Assembly: GCA_934086145.1 (NCBI GenBank)
Contig: CAKOHV010000016.1
Span: 1 to 41,736, forward strand
Origin: an uncultured Bacilli bacterium
GTDB lineage: Bacteria > Bacillota_I > Bacilli_A > RF39 > UBA660
Direction of reading: 5' to 3'
Length of the DNA: 41,736 nt
Shown: piece after piece, positions 8,783-17,660 of the stretch
How positions within the stretch are numbered: the stretch's first letter is position 1
Layout of the letters: each line of letters starts with the position of its first letter
Notes under the pieces: model-generated
The model's database searches: none
The model's input: only the letters and a program-made list of their open reading frames with translations
What the model was told of the DNA's origin: nothing
Translations under genes and position numbers: made by a program

Positions 8783-9458
8783 TGTTAATAATCCTTACAA
8801 ATTTATAGCCTAAACCCCAGATAGTAATAATATATTTTTCCGTAGGATCAATTTTTTTACGTAAGCTTTTAATATTAACAGCAACCGTTCCAATATCGCC
8901 ATACTCAGTTTGCCAAACATTATTATAAATCTGTTCTTTAGAAAGAACCTTACCCGCATTGGTCATTAGATACCATAGTAATTCAAATTCTTTGGTTGAT
9001 AAAGGAATATTTTTGCCATTTTTATAAACTTCATAGCTTTCTTTATCAATTTTAATTTCACCGATTTCAATAATTGATGATGAAGTGCGATTATAACGGT
9101 TTTCACGACGTAAATGAGCTTTGACACGCGCAACCAATTCTTCGATAGCAAATGGTTTAGTAATGTAATCATCGGCTCCTATTTCAAAACCAACTAGTTT
9201 GTCTAATAGTTGGTTTTTAGCAGTAACAAAAATAATAGGACAAGAAGTTAGGTCGCGAATTTTATTACAAGTTTCAGTGCCACTTAAACCAGGCATCATT
9301 ATATCAAGTAAAACTAAATCATAAGAATTATGCTTTATTTCTTCGATTGCATCAAGACCATTATTTTTAATAGTTGGATTATAGCCTTCATCTTTTAAAA
9401 CATCACTTATTAACTCAGCAATGTCACGTTCATCATCCACAATTAAAATATTACTCAT
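8775..9458 (-). CDS. OmpR/PhoB-family response regulator, 227 aa
   Basis: The N-terminal receiver domain has the acidic pair D8-D9, the phospho-acceptor D52 in LLDIMMPGLSG, the switch Thr in FVTAK, and the conserved Lys in DDYITKPF. The C-terminal half (about 125-225) is a winged helix ending in TIWGLGYKFVR, the signature of the OmpR/PhoB class. These bind direct repeats upstream of target promoters. The start has a modest AAGGACG site. The gene ends in TGA, which confirms TGA as a stop here. Targets are unknown; autoregulation of its own operon, which includes the lipid genes downstream, is likely. Confidence 0.94.
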   Translation of the reverse strand: MSNILIVDDERDIAELISDVLKDEGYNPTIKNNGLDAIEEIKHNSYDLVLLDIMMPGLSGTETCNKIRDLTSCPIIFVTAKNQLLDKLVGFEIGADDYITKPFAIEELVARVKAHLRRENRYNRTSSSIIEIGEIKIDKESYEVYKNGKNIPLSTKEFELLWYLMTNAGKVLSKEQIYNNVWQTEYGDIGTVAVNIKSLRKKIDPTEKYIITIWGLGYKFVRIINND

Positions 9459-9489
9459 AATACCACGTCCTTTTTAATATTTTACCACA

Positions 9490-9717
9490 TTATCGAAGTC
9501 GAATATAATCTCTTGTAGACCATACGTCATTATAATTAGTTTTTTGTAATTTTGGTCCAGCATTAACCTTTTGAACTACTAATGGTGTGCTTTGATGATT
9601 CATATTATAATTAGTTAAAATCTTTTTAACATGATGAACACGATAAGTATTTACTAATGTATATGCGCCGATAGCCGAAACTGAACCAATAAAAAGTCTT
9701 TTCATTTTTATTTTCAT
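9490..9717 (-). CDS. Small membrane-anchored protein, 75 aa, unknown
   Basis: No family recognised. The N-terminus is basic (MKIKMKR) and is followed by a moderately hydrophobic stretch, residues 7-24, that could be a membrane anchor or a signal sequence. The rest is polar and basic, ending in DYIRLR. The coding call rests on an excellent ribosome site (GGGAGGG, 8 bases before ATG), a TATAAT at the right distance upstream, and the position 31 bases ahead of the regulator gene. It may be the first gene of the two-component/lipid operon. A role as an accessory factor for the kinase is only a guess. Confidence 0.7.
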   Translation of the reverse strand: MKIKMKRLFIGSVSAIGAYTLVNTYRVHHVKKILTNYNMNHQSTPLVVQKVNAGPKLQKTNYNDVWSTRDYIRLR

Positions 9718-9900
9718 CTTTTTTTCCCTCCCTAAAGTTATTATAGCGATTAAATATTAAATATTTTTGAATAAATTATTAAAAATTATTAAAGCGGCGA
9801 ACACTACTAAAACCAACATTTCCTTTTTAAAATAGGAAAAAAAGACTTTTTATTTTACTAAATAATTAAAGATGATAAATAAGGAGTCGTTTTTCATTAA

Positions 9901-9929
9901 TTTACATCTAAAACTATACATGCTATAAT
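9901..9929 (+). promoter_or_regulatory. Extended -10 sigma-A promoter for the gene at 9966
   Basis: TTTACA (9901-9906), a 17-base spacer, then TATAAT (9924-9929) preceded by TGC. This matches nearly base for base the architecture of the kinase promoter at 811-839. Confidence 0.8.
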
Positions 9930-9965
9930 AGATAAAGATGATTATAGAGTGAAGTGATTATAGAT

Positions 9966-10835
9966 ATGGAAAAAAGTAAAAAAATAAGAATTGTTGCATC
10001 TGGTATAGTCCTTTCTTTAATAGTTGGAGGATGGATTTTCTATGGGGTTAGTTCTTACAATGCCAGTAAATCGGTTATTTTAAAAAAAGTAACAAAGAAA
10101 ATGGAAGAAGATCTTGATGAACGGATTGATAATTTAGAATTAAAAAGTAATGATTCATTATCTTACAATTATAAAGTAAATGATGTCGATAAAGTAATTG
10201 GATTATATTCTAATATAGATAATAGTGAACTTTATTTATTTAATGACAAAGAATATTATGATATAAGTGAAAAATTAAAATCTTTAAATATTAACCTGAA
10301 AGCTAAAAATCTGCTTAATAAGAGTAATTATAAAATAATTGTCAAAGATATTGTTGAGAGTCTTAAGAAAAATGAAAATAATATCGATATGTCACGTAAA
10401 GTTGATACTGATGAAAAAAAATATATTTATAATTATGAAATTGAAAGTTTATCCCCTATTATCGAATCATTAAAAACAAATGAAGAATTTATTAATACTT
10501 TAAATGATGTTTATCAGACAAATACAGAAGATACTTTAAAAATTTTAGATAACTTAAAAGGACGCAGACTTTGTTTATCAGCCTTTGTAGTAGGCAAAAA
10601 ATATGACATTGTTTCTTACTCAATTAAAATTGATAACTTATTAACTTTAAAGATAAGTGATGAATTTATAAGTGGTTTCTTTATGGATGTTGGTTTCTTT
10701 TATGATAATTCATTAACCTTATTAACTGAAGATTATCAATTGGATTTAACTAAAAATGAAAATGTTAATTTTGATAAGGAAACACTTAGTAAACAAGAAA
10801 CTTTAGATTTAGATGAATTAATGGGTTTAGCTTAA
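9966..10835 (+). CDS. Membrane-anchored extracellular protein of unknown function
   Basis: No family recognised. It is one of only two intact plus-strand genes in the window. A single hydrophobic segment near the N-terminus (about residues 8-27, after a basic MEKSKKIR) acts as signal anchor. The rest is polar, Asp/Lys/Asn rich and has no Cys-pair or catalytic motif that can be named. The start could be GTG at 9954 or ATG at 9966. Neither has a strong ribosome site (the nearest is GAGTGAAG at 9947-9954), and the ATG is preferred. It has a strong promoter of its own and shares a bidirectional terminator with the convergent zinc-ribbon gene. Expected location is the outer face of the membrane. 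Confidence 0.75.
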   Translation: MEKSKKIRIVASGIVLSLIVGGWIFYGVSSYNASKSVILKKVTKKMEEDLDERIDNLELKSNDSLSYNYKVNDVDKVIGLYSNIDNSELYLFNDKEYYDISEKLKSLNINLKAKNLLNKSNYKIIVKDIVESLKKNENNIDMSRKVDTDEKKYIYNYEIESLSPIIESLKTNEEFINTLNDVYQTNTEDTLKILDNLKGRRLCLSAFVVGKKYDIVSYSIKIDNLLTLKISDEFISGFFMDVGFFYDNSLTLLTEDYQLDLTKNENVNFDKETLSKQETLDLDELMGLA

Positions 10836-10841
10836 AGAAGT

Positions 10842-10879
10842 AAAAAAATAATTTTAGTCGAAACTAAAATTATTTTTTT
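10842..10879. terminator. Bidirectional terminator between convergent genes
   Basis: A perfect 17-bp stem (10842-10858 with 10863-10879) closes on a CGAA tetraloop. It carries seven A on one arm and seven T on the other, so it has a T-tract on either strand. The stop codon of the minus-strand gene lies inside the stem. Confidence 0.9.
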
Positions 10880-11772
10880 ATTAAGTTATAACGAATATCT
10901 AAAGTTTTATTATAAGCCATGGCAGTACCATCTTTTTTAATAATTAGAATATACCACCACTTCGTGGAATCAGTAAGACTACTTGAAGTATTTAAGCCAT
11001 TTTCATATGAAACAGTAGGCTGCATTTCAAGGGAATATATATTGTCTTTGTTAATATTTTGTCCAAAAGTTTTAGTAAATTCTTCATCATCATAACCCAT
11101 TTCAGCAAGGGCTTCATCGCCTTTTTTATAGGTATATACGCCACCATAATAATTATTTTTTAAATTATCAGCTGAACGATACCAATAAAAACTTGAATCT
11201 TCATTAAATATGAAGGTAGCTGAATTATTGGTTTGCCATTTGCCAAGTAAATCCCCTGTTTTTATCACCTCATTAACAACTGTAACTTGCGGCTTTTTGG
11301 TAGATTCAAGAGCCGTTTGAATAATAATGGTTACGGTTATAATAAGAAGTAAAATGACAATAAATACTTTTAGAATTGAAGAAAGATTTAAAAGTTTATC
11401 TTCTTCTTGGTAGTAATTATTTAAATTACTATATTTACTTTTAATAAAATCCTCTATTTCTTTGTTTTTGTTTGACGGAACATGATTAGTTTTCTTAACC
11501 TTTAGGGGAATCGGTTTTAAATTAACTGGGGTTTCATTCTCATCAATTGAACTTGTTGCGACGCTATAATTATTTAGGGGTTTAGTCTCTACAAGGTTGG
11601 TAGTTTTAGCAAGCGATTGTTTTGAATGAGCTTTAGAAGACTTTAGGATACTTTTTTTTAATTTAGGAAAATCAAGTGTTTCCTCATCACGACTGCTGAG
11701 TGATGTCTGACAATTAGGGCATTGGGCGTCCTTAGAATTGATAATAGTTCCACATTTGGGACAAGTACTCAT
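10870..11772 (-). CDS. Zinc-ribbon membrane protein, 300 aa
   Basis: The first 25 residues form a two-knuckle zinc ribbon (CPKC...CPNC). A disordered, Lys/Ser-rich cytoplasmic stretch follows to about residue 120. One membrane helix lies at about 132-153 (LKVFIVILLLIITVTIII). A C-terminal extracellular domain begins GDLLGKWQTNNSATFIFNEDSSFYWYRS, resembling the small beta-barrel-like domains found behind such ribbons in Firmicutes. The function is unknown. The layout (cytoplasmic ribbon, one helix, outer domain) is shared with many uncharacterised Firmicute envelope proteins. The ribosome site GAGGTGG supports the start. It is separated from the next zinc-ribbon gene upstream by a terminator, so it is probably transcribed on its own. 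Confidence 0.78.
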   Translation of the reverse strand: MSTCPKCGTIINSKDAQCPNCQTSLSSRDEETLDFPKLKKSILKSSKAHSKQSLAKTTNLVETKPLNNYSVATSSIDENETPVNLKPIPLKVKKTNHVPSNKNKEIEDFIKSKYSNLNNYYQEEDKLLNLSSILKVFIVILLLIITVTIIIQTALESTKKPQVTVVNEVIKTGDLLGKWQTNNSATFIFNEDSSFYWYRSADNLKNNYYGGVYTYKKGDEALAEMGYDDEEFTKTFGQNINKDNIYSLEMQPTVSYENGLNTSSSLTDSTKWWYILIIKKDGTAMAYNKTLDIRYNLIKK

Positions 11773-11824
11773 ACACTAGCCACCTCTATTCTCTATTATT
11801 AATATTAACATCTTTTACAAAAAA

Positions 11825-11844
11825 AAACTACATTATTGTAGTTT
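11825..11844 (-). terminator. Intrinsic terminator of the 283-aa zinc-ribbon gene
   Basis: An 8-bp stem AAACTACA/TGTAGTTT (11825-11832, 11837-11844) with a four-base loop is followed by a T-run on the minus strand. It starts five bases past the stop at 11849. Confidence 0.8.
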
Positions 11845-11848
11845 AAAA

Positions 11849-12700
11849 TTATGAAAAAATTAATAAAACAAGTGTTAGGGTATCAAAATAAATAAAAATT
11901 TCGAAGAAAATATTTTCAATTCCACATTTCTGTTCGAGATGATTATAGCTATTACGAAAATAAACGTTAGCAAAGGAGATTAGAACAATGAAGATAAAGC
12001 GAATAATCGCATTAACATAGATGGACGTATCCTTTAAATTCGTGATGTGGTCAAAGATAATAACCGAAATAATCGTTAATATTAGACTAGCAATAACATT
12101 TTTACTAGCTTCTTTAGCAAGGGTGGATTGTCTACTTCGGTAAGCATCATAGCCAAGTAAGAAAATGATAGCTAAATAGATACCAACAACAATCATTTTA
12201 TTAGTTTCATATGTGCCAAAATTATCAGTTAAATTCATCGCAGCCAAGTTGAATAGTTTCATTTGAGGAAGACGATTGATGAAGAAAAAGCCAATAGCTA
12301 AAGTAACTAGAATAAGACCAAGCCAAGTGACAATTTTTAAAGGCTTATTAACATAGCTTGTTTCTAAAGTTTCTTCTGGTTGAGCAATAGGCTCTTGTTG
12401 GGTTTTTTCTTCTTCATTTACCGCAAAAAGGGTTTCGATATTAGGTTGATTAGGATTAATATTGGCTTGATTAGGTGGAACAAAATTAGGTGAAGTAAGA
12501 TCTCTTAAATCATCAACATCATTTCTAACATTTCTTAAATCAATATATTTAGGAGTTTTAAATTGGGAAGCGGCAGGTGGGTGACCCGGAGTTGGCTCAG
12601 GATCAAGAGTTAAAGCTTCATATTGATCTAATTCACTACCACAGTTGTTACATAAAATTGAACCATCGGGATTTTCAGCTTGACAGTTTGGACATTTCAT
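11849..12700 (-). CDS. Zinc-ribbon polytopic membrane protein, 283 aa
   Basis: The N-terminal ribbon CPNC...CNNC (residues 3-21) is followed by a Pro/Asn/Gln-rich linker to about residue 120. Five hydrophobic helices then fill the C-terminal half (about 123-143, 168-188, 201-220, 227-248, 262-283). The family is not recognised by name. Such ribbon-plus-membrane proteins in Firmicutes are often annotated only as zinc-ribbon domain protein. The ribosome site is GGGAGGG. It follows galE by 35 bases, so it may be the last gene of the ABC transporter, galE and zinc-ribbon transcript. A function in envelope homeostasis would fit but is not shown. Confidence 0.75.
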   Translation of the reverse strand: MKCPNCQAENPDGSILCNNCGSELDQYEALTLDPEPTPGHPPAASQFKTPKYIDLRNVRNDVDDLRDLTSPNFVPPNQANINPNQPNIETLFAVNEEEKTQQEPIAQPEETLETSYVNKPLKIVTWLGLILVTLAIGFFFINRLPQMKLFNLAAMNLTDNFGTYETNKMIVVGIYLAIIFLLGYDAYRSRQSTLAKEASKNVIASLILTIISVIIFDHITNLKDTSIYVNAIIRFIFIVLISFANVYFRNSYNHLEQKCGIENIFFEIFIYFDTLTLVLLIFS

Positions 12701-12735
12701 ATTATTCCCTCCCTTATATATTCTTTATATTATGT

Positions 12736-13743
12736 TTAAATTTTAGGCAATTGTTTTTTTATATAGTTGTAACTATCCTTACACATATCATCAATATTTT
12801 TAGTAGCTTGCCAATTTAATTTTTCTTTAGCATATGTTGGATCTGCATAGCAAGCAGCAATGTCACCAGGACGACGATCAACTATTTCATAAGGAACTTT
12901 GATGTTATTTACTTTTTCAAAGGTTTGAACAATTTCTAAAACGCTATAGCCTTGACCAGTACCTAGGTTAAAGCAATCTAAATTATTATTCTTTTTTAAG
13001 TATTCGATAGCTGCTAGATGACCTTTAGCTAAGTCAACAACGTGGATGTAATCACGAACACCAGTTCCATCTTTAGTATCATAGTCATTACCAAAAATAT
13101 TTAATTGAGGCAATTGCTTAGTAGCAACTTTTAAGATATAAGGCATTAAGTTATTAGGGATACCATTAGGATTTTCACCGATTAAACCGCTACTATGAGC
13201 TCCAATTGGATTGAAGTAACGAAGAATAGCAATACTCCAGGTGTTATCAGCATGATATAAGTCTTTTAAAATACGTTCAATCATTAACTTAGTTGTGCCA
13301 TAAGGATTAGTTGTTGATAACGGAAAGTCTTCTTTGATTGGCAATGATTTAGGTGAGCCATAAACCGTAGCACTTGATGAGAAGACTAATTTTTTACAAT
13401 TAAAATCCCCCATTACTTGTAATAATGATAAAGTTGACTCTAAGTTATTTTGATAATATAAAATTGGTTTGCTAACAGATTCGCCGACAGCTTTTAAGCC
13501 AGCAAAATGGATGACGGCATCAATTTCATTTTCTGTAAAGATTTGTTCAAGTAATGAAGTATCACAAACATCCCCTTCATAAAATTGGGCTTCTTTGCCG
13601 GTAATAGTTTTAATTTGTGATAAAACTTCTTTTTTAGAATTACATAGATTATCAACGATGATGACCTCATAATTGTTATCTAATAATTCACAAACAGTAT
13701 GGCTGCCTATGTAGCCACATCCTCCTGTAACTAATATTTTCAT
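12736..13743 (-). CDS. galE: UDP-glucose 4-epimerase
   Basis: A short-chain dehydrogenase-type sugar nucleotide epimerase that interconverts UDP-glucose and UDP-galactose with bound NAD. Visible features are the Rossmann motif GGCGYIGSH (GxxGxxG at residues 7-13), the catalytic S124 in FSSSATVYG, and the YxxxK pair Y148/K152 in NPYGTTK. Long stretches such as ILRYFNPIGAHSSG and RRPGDIAACYADP are typical of GalE rather than of related dehydratases. The length of 335 is normal. The start follows AGGAGGA. It begins 14 bases after the ABC permease stop, so it is probably in that operon. Its products would supply galactose for cell-surface glycans. Confidence 0.95.
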   Translation of the reverse strand: MKILVTGGCGYIGSHTVCELLDNNYEVIIVDNLCNSKKEVLSQIKTITGKEAQFYEGDVCDTSLLEQIFTENEIDAVIHFAGLKAVGESVSKPILYYQNNLESTLSLLQVMGDFNCKKLVFSSSATVYGSPKSLPIKEDFPLSTTNPYGTTKLMIERILKDLYHADNTWSIAILRYFNPIGAHSSGLIGENPNGIPNNLMPYILKVATKQLPQLNIFGNDYDTKDGTGVRDYIHVVDLAKGHLAAIEYLKKNNNLDCFNLGTGQGYSVLEIVQTFEKVNNIKVPYEIVDRRPGDIAACYADPTYAKEKLNWQATKNIDDMCKDSYNYIKKQLPKI

Positions 13744-13757
13744 TTTTTATTCCTCCT

Positions 13758-16700
13758 CTATTCGACGCTTTTTAAGCTTTCGATCATATTTATTTTCTTT
13801 AAATTAAAATGAGTAACAATATTTACAATGATTGTAAATGATATGGAGATTATACTGGCATATATATAACTATTTAAACTAATGTGTTTAATAAAACGAG
13901 CATTTTCCATTTCAACAGTTGTTATAACAGCATTAGTTAAGAAGTAACCAAAGAATAAACCTAAGGCAGTACCAATAATAGTCAAAATAATATTTTCTTT
14001 CGTAATGTAACTATCGACCTCATTATTATAGAAACCTAAAACTTTTAGGGTTGCTATTTCTCTTTGTCGTTCATGAATATTAATGTTAGATAGATTATAT
14101 AACACGACGAAGGCTAGCATAGCTGCTAGTAATATTAAAATTATAACAACTTTATTTAAGGCATTCAACATATCTTTAACACTATCCATTAAAGTACTAG
14201 TATGAACAACATTAATAATTTCTTGATTTTGCATAAGATTTTTAGATAATTGTTTCTTTTCTTGTTCATCTAAAGATGATGTTTTAACATAAATAATGTT
14301 GGGAACAAAGTCTTTGTTCTGACTTTTTAAAGTAGTTTCATCTAAGTAGATGTAGTGTTCTAAATAATTTTTAGCAATAGCTGAAACAGTAAATTGATAA
14401 GCTTTTTTATCATTATCTAAGATAGTAATTTGATCATTTTCTTTGATGTTATATAAGCTAGCTAGTTTTTCCGTAATAATGACTTTATTTTCTTCAAGAT
14501 TTAATTTTTGGTCATTTAAATCACGTAAGTTAACTAACTCTTTTAGGTCATGATTATTTTGCGTAACAAATAATGTAACACTACTACTTTCGTAGGTTGA
14601 AATAATATGGTTTACTAAGTAAGATTCTTTGATTTCATGGTTTGCTTTTATTTTATCTAATAGTTGGTCATTATACTCTTTTAAGTAAATTGTAGCATCA
14701 AATTTAAAAGTTTGACCATATTGCATATTGGTTATATCAACAATGGAATCTTTAATACCAAAGCCACATAACATAAGAGCGGTACAGCCAGCAACACCAA
14801 AGATTGTAACAGCAACACGTTTTTTATAACGGAAGATATTACGAATGGTTATTTTATTTGAAAAACAGAGTTGTTTCCATAAAGGTTTTATGTTTTCAAG
14901 AAGGATTTTCTTTCCAGAACGAGGTGCTTTAGGTCTAATTAAAGAAGATGGTTTTTCTTGTAATTCTTTTAAAGCGGTTATGATAGTGGCGCTGCAAATA
15001 CATAAGACAGATAATAAGATACCTAGTAAACTGATGTTGATATTTAAACCTAGTTGGAAATTTGGTAAATCAAATAGTAAACGATAAATAGTAAAAATAA
15101 GATATGGAATAAAAGTTAAACCAATGATGGTTCCAATGATACTACCAATGATGGTAGCTAAGAAAGAAAAGTTTAAGTACTTAGTCATTATTTGAAAGTT
15201 AGAAAAACCTAATGATTTTAGAGTACCGATTTCTCCACGATCTTCTTCTACCATACGATTCATAGAGATTAAACTAACTAAGATTGCAACACTATAAAAA
15301 ACGATTGGAAATAATCCGGCAAGATTTTTGATACTCTTAGTTTGATCAATGTAAGATGAATAAGTTTGGTTATCGGTTCGATCATAAATATACCAAGTTG
15401 GTTTTTCAATATCAGCAAGTTCGGCACGAGAGGAAGCAATTTTATCATTAACTTCTTGTTCTTTTTGATTAAACTCCGTTAAGTTTGTATTATAAGTTGC
15501 TAAGCCGGATTCATAATCAGCAAGTCCTTTTTGATATTCTTTGTAAGCATTTTGATACTTTTGAAGATTAGTTTGATAAGTTTGCTCATTACTACGAAGT
15601 AAATTTTGTTGATTTATTAGGTTCTCAATTAACGCTTTTTGTTGATTTAAAGTAACTAGGTTAGTACTTAAAGCTTGATATTCAGGGCTAGACGGATCTA
15701 ACTGACTTAAATTATTATTGATATTAGTAAGGTTAGTATTAATTGTTTGAAGTTGGTCTTTTAAGCTTGAGGAACTTAAATTATATTGCTTTAAAGCATT
15801 ATTAAACTGGGTATTGGCATTAGTAATTTGTTTTTTAGCATTATCCAACTTACTTTTGTTACTTGTTAATTCTTTATTAGCGCTATCTAATTTACTTTTA
15901 GCATTATCAAGTTCGGTTTTAGCACTTGTTAATTTGTCTCTAGCATCACTTAGCGTGGATTGGGCTTCACTTTCAGCTTTATCAATTTCTGAAGAAGCGG
16001 CATTATAGATATTTTCATAACGATGTTGTTCTTGACTTTCCTTAATTTTTTCTAGGCTATTTTGTGATGCTTCTATTTTTTGTAAATATTTTTTAGATGA
16101 CGTAGTTTGTTTTTGGGCATCCTGAGAAGTAAGGTAAATCGTTGTATAATAGGATAAATCAAAGTTATCTTTTAATGTATAAGAATAATAATTTATAGTA
16201 CCAGTAGCAATTGTAGTAGTCCCACGACGTTGGTTTACTTTAGTATTATTAAAATAAAGAGGGCTATAAATAGTACCAACTATTTTAACTTTTGAATTTT
16301 TGAATGAAGAATCATTTAATTCAAGGTAATCCCCTATTTTATAATTAGTTTTAGTAATAAAGTTTTTTTCGACGACAATTTCATCAGCTGATTTAGGTAA
16401 GGAACCTTCAAGTAATGTTATTTGGTTAATATTGCTTGGTAAACTGGCGACATTGATAACAACTTCATCGTCTTTATCTTTGATTAAAACATCTTTGGCA
16501 TATTCGCCTTCGACATCTTTGATATTAGCAACTTTTTTTAAAGCTTCTAGGTCATCATTATCAAAGCCCTTAGATGAGATAATTTTTAGGTCATAGATAT
16601 TATGTTCATCAAGATTTTTATCTAAGGTGTTTAACATATCAGGTGAAGTACTTAGTAAGCCAGCAAAGACTAAAACACCAAGAATGCTCATAATTATTAA

Positions 16701-16769
16701 AGATAAAAAGCGTGGAAAAGATTTCTTGATAGCACGGTTGGCATTGGTTTTTATACGATTTTTTTGCAT
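13758..16769 (-). CDS. MacB/FtsX-type ABC transporter permease with extracellular coiled coil, 1003 aa
   Basis: A large permease with two FtsX-type modules. The first helix is near the N-terminus (FLSLIIMSILGVLVFAGLL). A MacB-like extracellular domain follows. A long heptad-rich region lies at roughly residues 240-470 (many Ala, Lys, Asn, Ser, Leu, e.g. LTSAKTELDNAKSKLDSANK). Then come three helices with the FtsX motif EIGTLKSLGFSNFQI, a second extracellular domain, and three helices with EIATLKVLGFYNNEV. The family couples ATP hydrolysis in the cytoplasm to mechanical work outside, for lipoprotein, peptide or cell-wall hydrolase control. The start chosen is the ATG at 16769, just after the ATPase stop, with GAGTGG upstream. 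A 7-codon longer reading lacks a ribosome site. The substrate is unknown. Confidence 0.88.
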   Translation of the reverse strand: MQKNRIKTNANRAIKKSFPRFLSLIIMSILGVLVFAGLLSTSPDMLNTLDKNLDEHNIYDLKIISSKGFDNDDLEALKKVANIKDVEGEYAKDVLIKDKDDEVVINVASLPSNINQITLLEGSLPKSADEIVVEKNFITKTNYKIGDYLELNDSSFKNSKVKIVGTIYSPLYFNNTKVNQRRGTTTIATGTINYYSYTLKDNFDLSYYTTIYLTSQDAQKQTTSSKKYLQKIEASQNSLEKIKESQEQHRYENIYNAASSEIDKAESEAQSTLSDARDKLTSAKTELDNAKSKLDSANKELTSNKSKLDNAKKQITNANTQFNNALKQYNLSSSSLKDQLQTINTNLTNINNNLSQLDPSSPEYQALSTNLVTLNQQKALIENLINQQNLLRSNEQTYQTNLQKYQNAYKEYQKGLADYESGLATYNTNLTEFNQKEQEVNDKIASSRAELADIEKPTWYIYDRTDNQTYSSYIDQTKSIKNLAGLFPIVFYSVAILVSLISMNRMVEEDRGEIGTLKSLGFSNFQIMTKYLNFSFLATIIGSIIGTIIGLTFIPYLIFTIYRLLFDLPNFQLGLNINISLLGILLSVLCICSATIITALKELQEKPSSLIRPKAPRSGKKILLENIKPLWKQLCFSNKITIRNIFRYKKRVAVTIFGVAGCTALMLCGFGIKDSIVDITNMQYGQTFKFDATIYLKEYNDQLLDKIKANHEIKESYLVNHIISTYESSSVTLFVTQNNHDLKELVNLRDLNDQKLNLEENKVIITEKLASLYNIKENDQITILDNDKKAYQFTVSAIAKNYLEHYIYLDETTLKSQNKDFVPNIIYVKTSSLDEQEKKQLSKNLMQNQEIINVVHTSTLMDSVKDMLNALNKVVIILILLAAMLAFVVLYNLSNINIHERQREIATLKVLGFYNNEVDSYITKENIILTIIGTALGLFFGYFLTNAVITTVEMENARFIKHISLNSYIYASIISISFTIIVNIVTHFNLKKINMIESLKSVE

Positions 16770-16770
16770 A

Positions 16771-17472
16771 CTACCACTCAATACTTTCAATTGGGAGAGG
16801 ATTATGATTTAAATAAATTTCTTCAACTTGCCCATTTTTAAATTTGATAACTTTGTCAGCCATATCAGCTAAAGCACTATTATGAGTAACAATAATAACC
16901 GTCATATTTTCTTGATGACACGTTTCTTCTAAGAGTTTTAGAATTTGTTTACCAGTTTTATAATCAAGAGCTCCGGTTGGTTCATCACAGAGTAAGACTC
17001 GTGGATTTTTAGCAATGGCACGAGCAATAGCGACACGTTGTTGTTCCCCACCAGATAATTGGGACGGAAAGTTATTTAAACGATTTTTTAAACCAACTTT
17101 TTTTAAGATAGTCTCTGGATTTAAGTGATCCTTACATAATTGGACAGCTAGTTCAACATTTTCTAAGGCCGTTAAGTTTTGCACAAGGTTATAAAACTGA
17201 AAAACAAAGCCAATATCATTACGACGATATTTTATTAATTCTTTATCTTTTAGATTAGTTATATCTTGCCCAGCTATTTTTAAAGTACCACTAGTAGCAC
17301 TATCCATGCCTCCTAAGATGTTTAAAGCTGTTGTTTTACCGGCTCCAGAAGGTCCTAGAATAACAACTAATTCGCCTTCATCGATGCTAAACGTTGCTTT
17401 ATTTAAAGCTTTGATTTCGACTTCACCCATCTGGTATGTTTTACTAATATTTTTAAATTCTATGTATGCCAT
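16771..17472 (-). CDS. ABC transporter ATP-binding protein, MacB/LolD class, 233 aa
   Basis: A complete ATPase subunit with Walker A GPSGAGKT (residues 40-47), Q-loop FVFQFYNL, signature LSGGEQQR (139-146), Walker B VLLCDEP with catalytic E164, and the switch His in IIVTHNSA. The EPTGALD D-loop and the class-specific NLVQNLTALENVEL stretch place it with MacB/LolD/FtsE-type ATPases, which pair with FtsX-like permeases. The stop codon is one base before the permease start, so the two are coupled. The ribosome site is AAGGTGATG, and a TATAAT lies about 20 bases further upstream. It powers the neighbouring permease. Confidence 0.95.
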   Translation of the reverse strand: MAYIEFKNISKTYQMGEVEIKALNKATFSIDEGELVVILGPSGAGKTTALNILGGMDSATSGTLKIAGQDITNLKDKELIKYRRNDIGFVFQFYNLVQNLTALENVELAVQLCKDHLNPETILKKVGLKNRLNNFPSQLSGGEQQRVAIARAIAKNPRVLLCDEPTGALDYKTGKQILKLLEETCHQENMTVIIVTHNSALADMADKVIKFKNGQVEEIYLNHNPLPIESIEW

Positions 17473-17640
17473 TTCATCACCTTTGTTAAATTATACTACA
17501 TTTTATTTTATTTATGGTAAAGAACAAATTGTTTTTTTTAATTAATTGCCAAGTGATAAAACGAAGAAAGGTTTTTATTAAGTTATGGAGATGGCAAAAA
17601 GGTTGGCTGTTAAGAAGATTTTTTGAGATTGAACCACAAA

Positions 17641-17660
17641 AAAAGGCTTGAGAGCCTTTT
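17641..17660 (-). terminator. Terminator of the SipW-like cluster
   Basis: An 8-bp stem AAAAGGCT/AGCCTTTT with a TGAG loop is followed by T on the minus strand. It overlaps the stop codon of the DUF5305-like gene and closes the operon that begins at 21369. Confidence 0.85.

Noticed and set aside
15814..16008. Leu/Ala-rich open frame on the plus strand that looks like a membrane peptide
   Set aside because: It is the antisense of the coiled-coil repeat in the ABC permease, and has no ribosome site or promoter.
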